A DNA stretch of 64,000 nucleotides from Pegea sp. RAD2-039 (taxonomy: Eukaryota > Chordata > Thaliacea > Salpida > Salpidae): NCBI GenBank assembly GCA_034620365.1, contig JAQGEQ010000343.1, positions 62,001-126,000 of the forward strand, read 5' to 3'. Below, one piece after another: positions 37,401 through 45,712 of this stretch; position 1 is the stretch's first letter; every line of letters starts with the position of its first letter. A program made the position numbers and the translations under genes. The notes beneath the pieces were generated by a model that was given only the letters and a program-made list of their open reading frames with translations, was not told the DNA's origin and searched no databases.

Positions 37401-39216
37401 TCATTTTATCATCCACAGGGGGTCTTATATATCTCCTTGATCTTTATTGCAACGAAACACATCTAGAAGCTCGAACAAGAACAGCAGAACTCTTCTCTAA
37501 ACTGCTCTCAGATAAACTAATCGGACCAAAGGTGCCCCAGAAAGCCCCAAGATCACATCTCAACCTCTATTTTTAGGTCCTCATCACTCTCAATAAATTT
37601 CTTCCTTCAATTTTTATGGATGCGATGAGAGACTCGTCTGAAGCTTCAGTTCATATGTTTGAAGCAGTTCATGAAAATCCGGAACTTATTTGGCAAGATG
37701 ATACACGTGAATCTGTCTGTTCTACGGTTAAAAAAATGGCTGATGAGTAAGTTGTGACGTCATCACTGCTTCTACTGATGACGTCATCACTTTTATAGCT
37801 TCTTCGCGATTCAATCGAAAAAGCCGGAATCAGTTTGGAGTCTTCCACGAGATTTTGTTTCAGTTTTTCAAAGTGGAAATGATTCAGCAAATGAAATTGT
37901 TGTAAGTCTCCTCCTGATCCTCATCTTCTGATCCTCATCTTCTGATCTTCATCTTTTCCTGATCCTTATCTTCCTGATTCTCATCTTCTCCAGATCCTTA
38001 TCTTCATATTTTGATCTTCATCTTCTCCTGATCCTTATCTTCCTGATTCTCATCTTCTCCAGATCCTTATCTTCATATTTTGATCTTCATCTTCTAATCT
38101 TCATCTTCATGATCTTCATTACCTGATCTTCATCTTCTGATCCTCATCTTCATCTTCTGATCCTTGTTCTGATCTTCACAGGTCGGAGGAGTCTATCTCC
38201 GCCTCTTCATCAGTCAGCCAAGTTGGGTTCTCCGTCGTCCTCGAGAATTCACAGTTGAGATCATGGACACCTTCTCGAAGCTCGTGACGTCATCACATCC
38301 TGAAGTCAGTCCCTTTGTCATCATCATCACTTGATACTAACCACGTGACTCGTAAAAGGGCGAGAAGCTCGAAACAGTGACACAAGCGGTCTGTTGTCTC
38401 TTTAGTCTTCAACCAGCTCTGGCAGAACATGTGCCTGCCCTGGGACACTTACCAATGGTCTTCAAAAGCATGTACAGTACCAATAACTCCGTGCCCAAGG
38501 CGGCCTTGTCACTGGTCCACGTCCTATCCAACAATGAGGTGATTTTTAATTCAATTTTTTTTTCGGCTGGATTTTCACGCGCGTCATGTGCAGTCATGCG
38601 TAACGAGCTTTTCTGAATGTGATTGCATCAAATCAATGATGATAGCGATGAAGACGAGACCAGATCAAATCTCGCTTGCTTGTGAGTCTTTCCATCGTAT
38701 CTTCTCGATAAACAAGGAACAGAAGATGATGTCTCAGGTAAGAAGATGATTTGTGGACCTTGTGGTCACTTATGTCAGTGGTACAGGTCATCAAATGTCG
38801 CCTGGTCGCTTATTTGTTGAGTATTTTGGACTCTGGACTAAATGGAGTTGAAAATGTTGGTTCGATAAAAGCCCAGATTGTGAAGACTCTGAAAGCGATG
38901 ATTTTGAGCCTTGAGTACGGAGAAGAGGTTAGATTTAGAAGTTGATCTTTAAACAGATCATAAAAAGTCTTCTTCTTGAACAGATCTCTAAAGAATTGAA
39001 TGAATCGAAAGTTTGGTCATCTTATAAAGATCAAATGCACGATCTCTTTATTTCGAATTCATCTGTTGCTGGTTACTTAACAGGTTTACAACGCCATCTA
39101 GTGTTCAAAAATCTTCTTATTTACATCTTTCAGGAGGTCCAACATCTGCTGGTTATCTAACTGCAGCGCCATCTAGTGTTGGGATGTCGCAAGCTCCTCC
39201 ACCAATAAAAGAGTAA
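25498..39216 (+). CDS. DNAJC13: DnaJ homolog subfamily C member 13 (RME-8), endosomal co-chaperone
   Basis: A many-exon gene that follows the vertebrate protein from end to end. N-terminal PH-like repeats begin [41 protein letters not shown] (exon 1 is 25498-25568). [17 protein letters not shown] starts at about 27458. A GYF_2-type domain ([19 protein letters not shown] ... [20 protein letters not shown]) lies at about 31363-31580. IWN repeat motifs include [10 protein letters not shown] and [11 protein letters not shown]. The J domain is at about 32995-33290 with an intact HPD ([12 protein letters not shown], about 33150). ARM-like helices follow, then a C-terminal GYLTG...GYLTA tail ending IKE. 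RME-8 recruits Hsc70 to endosomes and acts with SNX1/retromer and WASH in endosome tubulation and clathrin removal. Introns are mostly 45-100 bp, but several are swollen by satellites (26908-27311, 29993-30487, 32596-32925, 34291-36304, 37905-38180). I saw no frameshift or stop in the exons checked. The middle and 3' parts are less AT-rich than the rest of the window. Confidence 0.95.
26908..27311 (+). repeat. 113-bp satellite array 2 (about 3.5 copies) in a DNAJC13 intron
   Basis: Same unit as arrays 1 and 3, recognised by GGTTGAAGGTGCTGAAGACT, CCTCAACCAACAACACCAAG and TAACTTGTCTTACAAACAAA. It starts abruptly at AGTGGTTGAAGG. A further decayed piece (ACCTTAAAATGTAAAAACTC, about 27388-27412) lies downstream. 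The copies are more diverged than in array 3, including CTGATGACTC and TTCTGACATC variants. It lies between the exon ending LFSE and the exon beginning ISDLPGG, sense to the host gene. Confidence 0.95.
29993..30487 (+). repeat. Pyrimidine-rich TGATCTTCATCT repeat filling a DNAJC13 intron
   Basis: The intron between NWKLFYYQ and [13 protein letters not shown] consists almost entirely of degenerate tandem copies of a 12-14 bp motif (C)TGATCTTCATCTT(C). The intron starts GTTAGTCTTCC and ends TTTCTAG. The long polypyrimidine character is on the transcribed-sense strand. Confidence 0.9.
32596..32925 (+). repeat. Pyrimidine-rich TGATCTTCATCT repeat, second copy, in a DNAJC13 intron
   Basis: Same motif family as at 29993-30487 (CTGATCTTCATCTTC units with CCTCCTGA variants). 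It fills the intron just before the exon encoding [15 protein letters not shown], upstream of the J domain. Sense orientation again. Confidence 0.88.
34291..36304 (+). repeat. ~21-bp minisatellite, roughly 95-100 units, in a DNAJC13 intron
   Basis: About 2.0 kb of units of the form TTATGTGATTGGTTGAGGACC, with 19-20 bp length variants (GGCTTATG, GGACTTATG) interspersed. The 21-bp units keep a frame open, giving runs of translated LCDWLRT that are not real protein. Higher-order duplication is visible: the pattern around 34586-34948 recurs at 35004-35303. It occupies the whole intron whose donor is at 34283 (GAA|GTAAGT) and whose acceptor is TATCTCAG at 36310-36317. Each unit contains ATTGG, i.e. 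CCAAT on the other strand. Confidence 0.98.
37905..38180 (+). repeat. Pyrimidine-rich TGATCTTCATCT repeat, third copy, in a DNAJC13 intron
   Basis: Fills the intron between NEIV and [17 protein letters not shown] with CTGATCCTCATCTTC / CCTGATCCTTATCTTC units. It includes a direct duplication of a ~60-bp block (around 37965-38030 and 38028-38090). Ends TGATCTTCACAG. Confidence 0.88.
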
Positions 39217-39247
39217 CATCTTTTCAAATTTATTCTTCCATTAATAG

Positions 39248-39253
39248 AATAAA
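39248..39253 (+). terminator. Probable poly(A) signal of DNAJC13
   Basis: AATAAA 32 bp after the DNAJC13 stop codon (TAA at 39214-39216). It is the first such hexamer downstream, so a very short 3' UTR is possible. AATAAA is frequent by chance in DNA this AT-rich. Confidence 0.4.
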
Positions 39254-39989
39254 AAGTCTCAAAAATTATTTTGAAAAAAAATCTTTTTCTTCATTTATAA
39301 ATCTGGAAATTTCTTTTCAGCAATTTTTTCTTCCTCTTGTAAGCTTAAATTTTTTGTTACTCGAATATTTACTGATTTGTATAAAATTCTGAAATTGTGC
39401 AATCTGTCATTTCAAATAAATTTCATTTTATTATCGCCATCATCATCATCATCATCTTCTAAATTGTAGCTAAATAACAGAAATCCTCTGAATTTTTCAT
39501 AAAATAATTTATTAAAATCATCACTAGAATGTTCTTCAAATTTTCAAACCTTTTTTTTCAGTAATTTTATTCTGTAGTTCTCAAAATTTTATCTTTTATT
39601 GAAATAAAATGGAAAAAAATTGATCAAATGTCAATGACATGCTGACGGGTTGTGGGTGTTTGTAATAAAATTTTGTTTTTGAACATAATTAAGATCAAAA
39701 GAATTTTATTTTTAATCGTTCAAAACGCTTCCATCAGAATCTCTAAACGATGTAGGTTATTAGGTTAAAGTTATTGATTTAAAAACAATCTCTCTGTACT
39801 TTATCTTCAATTTTAAAAACAACTGATAAAGATTCAATTATTTTTATCTAAACTTTCATTTTAAGCTTACATAAAAACACCACGAATTTTCATTATAAAA
39901 ATTTCAATTTATTTGAAATATTCACAAAAAGAAAAAGTTTCAATTTTATCACTAGAAAGTACAAAAAAAAAAGGATTTTTGAGAAAAAG

Positions 39990-40368
39990 TTAAACTTTAG
40001 TGGTTGTGTTTGCCTTTGGTAAATTTAAATAAACTTTTTCTGAAATTATTTTATTTTTTGAACCAATTTCAACCGGTTGTGCCAACTGCTTAGAAAAAAG
40101 AAAAGTTTCAAATTAAATTTAAACAACAAAAACATTTTATAGAATTTTTCAAATTAATAAAAACAACTTACTTTCATCTGATTCAAATTCTTACTTCTAT
40201 AACCAATTGGATCAGACTTAGTAATATCCTTATAATTACTAATCGTCTGTTTTCTACGAAACTGTGCTCCGGTCGTCTCTCTAATCTTATTTCTATCTTT
40301 AATTTCTTTTAGCTTTTTCTTACTATTATCATTCGTCTTTTAATACCATCAACAGACGTTGTTGTCAT
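39990..40368 (-). CDS. Possible small protein-coding gene, unrecognised
   Basis: On the minus strand, an ATG at 40368 begins MTTTSVDGIKRRMII. A plausible short intron leads to IRETTGAQFRRKQTISNYKD and ITKSDPIGYRSKNLNQMK. A GTAAGT donor follows, then an acceptor TTCTAAG and the last exon QLAQPVEIGSKNKIISEKVY, LNLPKANTTTKV, stop. Codon choice looks coding and the junctions hold frame, but the first intron is only about 38 nt and the true start may lie further upstream. Basic, hydrophilic, no TM. It is convergent with DNAJC13, in the gap before the ZP-domain gene. No family recognised. Confidence 0.4.
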
Positions 40369-40739
40369 TGTTGAGCTACCTTTATGTGTCCTGCAATTAA
40401 ATTGGTTTAAATATTTTGCTTTATATAAGGCATCATTTTTAACTAGAATATTTGAAATAAACAACCATCTATCATAATTATTCACTAATCTCAAAATTTT
40501 ATTAAAATTTAGACAATTTTTTTGCAAGAATTTATTAAGTTAAAAACAGAAATTTTTTTTATGTTACAAAAGATGTTTTTTTTAAATAATTTTTTAAATT
40601 TTGAAGTGGGAAACACCGTAAAATCCCCGAAAAAAAAAATTGTTCGACATTCAACAAAAATAATATTTTATTAAATAATTTTTTTAATAATTATCTGTTG
40701 AAGATTATTCGCTAAAATATTTTATTAAAATATTAAATG

Positions 40740-43700
40740 TTACCCATCTCTTCTTCGAGTTGATGAACTGCTAGAGCTTGCAACGGCTTTTAACCAACTA
40801 TATATATGCTTTGCAAACAAAACTACAACAAAAGCTACCAGAATTATTAAAAAACCAAACACAATGATAACAGGAAAATTTATTTTTGTCCGATTATGGG
40901 CTTTTTCGTTGTGATTTTCTGAAAAGAAAAATATTTAATTAATTGTTTTATAAAAACAATTTATTGGTTTTTAAAAAATTCTTTATAAATCGCTTTTTTT
41001 TTAATGTAGAATTTTAGAATCTTCTAATAAATTAGTTTTTTAAATATCAAATTTTAGTCTCCAAAATTTTTCAATTTCTAAATTTAGGATTATTTGAGAA
41101 CAACGAAAAAAAGCCAATTTAGTCATCTAGACTAAAATAAATATTTCTAAGTCAGTAATATCAATCCAAAAAAACTTATTTTAAACAGAAATTATCTTTA
41201 GATTAAAGTAAATTTCCTTTTTAGAAATTATTGATTAGTAATGTTCAAAAGACGAAATATATCCATTTCATTTTTAGAAATTATTGGGAAAAACCTTTTT
41301 CAAATGATATAACAGAAAGATCGCTTTTTAAGATGACTTTCTTGTGTGTCTCTGATAAGTTTTCATCTAGAAAATGTCTCTCCTGGCAAGGAAGAGTTTC
41401 TTGAAGAGAGCACTTTAAACATGATAAATAAAATTAGTAAATTAAAAAAAATTAAGCGACTTAAAAAGTTTAAAATAATTAAATTTTGTAATTAATTCAA
41501 AAACCGCTGTTTACTGAGAAATAATTGTTTTAAAATTTTTTGAAATTTAATTATTTTGTGATAATATTTTTTAGTTAAAAGTCGTTAGTTTTTATTCTTA
41601 CACTTCGAATAAACCACAAACTTTCACGTTTATTTGATTACATAACCTACGTACTCTATAATGCAAGTTATTGTAGGCCTGGTGCTTTGTTTACAAATAC
41701 GACTAAAATGGCTTTTTTTTTTGTTTAAAAGCTATTTTTAATTCAAAAATAAGAAATTTTGTTGTTAGGTAGAACGACAAAATCGATTGAATTTTTGAGC
41801 TCTTAAAACAATTATTTTGTTGTTGAAAATGATTATATAGTTTAAAAAAGAGTTTTTAAGATGTTAAAAAGTTGTTTAATAATATAAAAATTATTTAAAT
41901 TTAATCGGATTTATTATATAAGACAAAATTTGGTTTGTAAAAAATAATAAATTGTTTAAAATTGAAAAAAAAATATTAAAAACTGTAAATTCTGAAAGAA
42001 AATGATTACTAACCGTTTTTAAAAAGTTGTTAGTTGTATTTGTAGTTGGATTACTGTTTAAACAAACTTCAATAACACAACTTAAAGAAAGTGATGAGGT
42101 ATTAGCAGCTAAAGAAACACCAACACTAAATTGAACTGACATCGGCCGACTAGACTCCAAACTTAAATAATAAAAATCTAATAAGTTTTAAAAGAAAAAT
42201 TGTTATCCTAAATAATGAGACATAAAATAATTATCAAAGTTTGAAGTAAGGTCTTATCGAGTTGTTTTTATTTTATAACCAACTTACATTGTATCGTTGT
42301 TGACTGAACATCCATACTTGATTATTAAGATGCTAGAATTCTGGATGAAAATATTACAGCTTTTAATGATTACTTTAGAATCTTCAGAAGAAGCAATCGT
42401 TACCTGAAAAATAGTTTGTTTAAAACATAAATTTTGTTGTCAGTTTTTGTTTGTTTATTTTTTTTTTTCTTACATATATTCTTTGGATGGATTCTGTTTT
42501 TAGATTCAATGGTCCACCTAATCTTTTTTTTCTTTGTTTATCTTTGAATAGTATCATATTTACATCTACAGTAATACAATTTAAAAATATTTAATATTCT
42601 ATTAATTTTATAAGTAAATAATTAAGATAATTATAATAAATAAATTATGATTGTTTAAGAAATAATTTTAATTTAACTAGTTTTGTAAATAATTAAAACT
42701 AATTACATTTTTTAAATTTAATTAAGTAAAAAATCAACATTTTTACCGTTATTATGATACAGAGAACATCTTTTAAGAAAACTAATCCCAAAAATTGATA
42801 CCTTTAAAAAGATTGAATACAAATGGTTAGTTTGGTTTCTAATTATTAGTTTAAACAGTTCAAGAAATTGAAGTACAAATTGTTCAATTATCGATCTAAA
42901 GCTGAATAACGTTTGAAATTTGTGAAAATCTCTAAAAGACTCATTATAAAAAGCCAACAAAAATATCGATTTTAGTTTTGTAAATCGACTAAAGAGCCTT
43001 TTTCCAATTGAAGTAAACTTTAAATATCAAAAATTAATAATTCTATCGCTTTATTAAGTTTTATTTTTTAGATAATTAGTCTGAAAATTCTGGAAAATTT
43101 AAATCTATTTTGTTTTTTTTGTTTGGTTACATAACTCTGATTTTAATTGAGTTTTTATAAATAATTTTTGTTGGGTCATTTTCTCCATATTTCTACAATA
43201 GAAAGTTGTTTTTAATCAACAAAAACTAAAAACAATTAAAGAAAATCTACTAATTAAAGAATAATTATATTTTAGTTGAAATTGAATTAGTTTAAAGTGA
43301 AACACTTACAATTTTTTTAATGTTATGTAAAGTTCAAGAAAATTACTACAAGCTACCTTTAACCTATATTCGTTGTTTTCAAACTCAAGTCCACATTTTG
43401 AAAACTTTATATAAATGTACCAGTCACTGGTTGAAGTTTGATTAACCAAACAGTCACCATCACCAAAAATTATATCTTTAACATCTATATTATTCGCCTA
43501 AAAATATAAATTGATAGATTTGAGTTATAAATTTGTTAAAGTTGAACCTTCAGTAATGAGTTAGAGAACTGAACCATCACTCCATTAGGAGAACAACTCA
43601 CGAAGAGCCTCCTTTTGATGCTCATTGCATCATCGAAAGTGTTTTTCTTTTCTTTTTGAAAATGTTAAAAGCAAAAGACTAAATATATTCCGATAAGTAA

Positions 43701-45517
43701 GGAAATAGAAAATTAAATGATTAGAAAACTTATTTAAATTTAATTAATTATTTAACTTACTACCAATACTTACTACAATTTAATCCTAATTTATAGAACT
43801 CAAGTAATAACTTATCAAAACTTGAGTTGTAGTTAACATATAAGACTTCCTTATCATCAAAATTATCTGCAAATGAAGATTTAAATCAATTTGTTTTAAA
43901 TTAGAGTTTCAAAGTTAGGTTAACTTACGTTTATAAGATTTTAAAAAAGGCTTGAAAACTTTCATATCGTAAAATTCATTTTTCAAGTTAATTTTTCTGA
44001 TATCAATTGAACAACTGTCTTTAATCTGTCGACAAATAATCTTATTTAATTCTATCTGAACAATAATTCCACGACAGAAGCTTTTATGAGATTTTGGAGA
44101 ATTATTATTAGATGAAAATTGGTATAGGCACTTTAATCTAAAATAATTCATTCTAGACGTTTTAATTTTTAAAATAAATTGTTAATTACGAATACAACCT
44201 TAGGTAAGTCTAATAAACATTAAGTTTGTTATAAAAATAACATTTAAACGTTTTTGTAACTTACTATAAATTGGAGATTTGAATTCAATTTCAACAAAAC
44301 GTTTTGTCCAAAACTTTGTAAAACTACTAGACTAGAGCCAGTTGTGTTTACATCGCATATTGTTTCATTAAAAACCATAGATATATCCATTCTAAAAGTA
44401 ATTTATAAAATTTTATTTAATTTATTAAGCTTCTAATTTTTATATTTTAATTAATATCAAAAGATGTATAGTTAGCAATTTATACTACTAAAGTGACAAA
44501 CACTGTAGTTACTTTGTTACAACAAGGTTTATTTACTTAAAAGTTGAACTTTGAATCGATATGTAACTAAACTTGTCATCATCAGTAAGATTTAAACAAA
44601 GATTTGGCAATGGTTTCAAAAGCTCTGCTTTTAATGATTTGTCAGAACTTGTATTCACTAATTCGCAGTTTACACCTGATGTATCTGAAAGTATTCAGTT
44701 TTTTTTTTCAAGTAATTCAGATATTATTTAAACAAACCATTTTTGATCAATTGACTATAAATAGGTAAGGTAATAATAGTAGCTTCATTAAAAAATAAAA
44801 AGTTCAGTGTGTTTTGTCCACCAACAATGTCTTCAAAATCATTTAATAATTGTTTTGGAGTTGACTGGTTCCGTGACTTTAATGAAAAGCTTTCAACAGA
44901 TGTCACTACATCAGAAGAACTATAAACACAAGAACCAAACCTTTTCTACGAACCAAATAACAGATTACTAATAACTCTAAATTATATGAAAGTTAAATTA
45001 CATAAAACTTCAAATTGCTTTTATTTGGAATTTTAATGAACCATTTTATTACTGAACTAGATGATAAATAGATACGAATCAAAGTATTCTCTTTTGAGTT
45101 ATCTTCTAAATTCAAATAAACCTGAAAAAAATAAAAATAAGAAAGATACTTTGATAGATTTTCAACCAAAACTAACTTTATGTAATGAGGCTTTTGCAAC
45201 ATGAATAATAATTATTTTATTTTCATTTTTTCTGTTCCGTGTACATCTGATTATATCACCAACAGGAAACTGTTTCAAGCCCTATATATTGGCAACTTTC
45301 ATAGTTTTGCAAAATTTACTGTCAGTACTAACTTTAATAGCAAAATTTAACTCATCAAATACATCACACTGCTGATTGATTGATTCTGTTAGTTCTTTTG
45401 GTAGTATTGATTGGTTAGAAGATACAATTAAACCTTTTTTTAAAGTCATTAATTATTTAAAGTAACAAGAACTATTTACTTACCAACAAATAATGAAAGT
45501 AAACAGGTAGTCCTCAT
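40740..45517 (-). CDS. ZP-domain single-pass receptor, betaglycan/endoglin (TGF-beta type III receptor)-like
   Basis: Minus-strand gene of about a dozen exons. Exon 1 encodes MRTTCLLSLFV and joins GLIVSSNQSILPKEL, a good signal peptide. The N-terminal half has two segments laid out like the orphan domain of betaglycan/endoglin: KIIIIHVAKASLHKVYLNLE then RIYLSSSSVIKWFIKIP (45.25-45.0 kb), then TPKQLLNDFEDIVGGQNTLN (44.85 kb). A ZP module follows. ZP-N is FVSCSPNGVMVQFSNSLLK, IIFGDGDCLVNQTSTSDWYI, KFSKCGLEFENN (43.63-43.38 kb). ZP-C is LGGPLNLKTESIQRIYV, IIKSCNIF, LIIKYGCSVNND, FSVGVSLAANTSSLSLSCVI and EVCL (42.5-42.0 kb). The last exon (40921-40740) has one TM segment (FPVIIVFGFLIILVAFVVVL) and a short Ser-rich tail ending STRRRDG. 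Type III receptors present TGF-beta ligands to signalling receptors. The ZP call is strong; orthology to betaglycan is inference from domain order. Confidence 0.65.
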
Positions 45518-45590
45518 CTTATATTAAATCTGTTTAAATATTCTAGAAAAAATTAATTAGTTAAAAACAAATTAGTGTGTTGAAAATGTT

Positions 45591-45712
45591 CTATTGATAA
45601 ATAAACTGTATCAGATACTTTTATATCTACGGCTGAAAGAAATAGAAATTGCTATTGATAAATAAACTGTATCAGACACTTTTATATCTACGGCTGAAAG
45701 AAATAGAAATTG
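45591..45712. repeat. 61-bp tandem duplication just upstream of the ZP receptor gene
   Basis: Two copies of the segment beginning CTATTGATAAATAAACTGTA and continuing CTTTTATATCTACGGCTGAA (45591-45651 and 45652-45712), differing at one visible base (AGATAC/AGACAC). They start 74 bp upstream of the minus-strand start codon at 45517, i.e. in the likely promoter or 5' UTR. Confidence 0.92.

Noticed and set aside
29364..39180. CTCF-like motifs (ACACTAGGGGGCGTT, CGCCATCTAGTGTT, CCACTAGATGTCG)
   Set aside because: One spans a splice acceptor and coding start, and two are explained by the local tandem duplication at the 3' end of DNAJC13. No consistent spacing or context.
45290..45310. A 15-nt intron in the ZP receptor gene
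   Set aside because: An alternative donor (AAA|GTTAGT) gives a normal 54-nt intron that keeps frame into GLKQFPVGDII.
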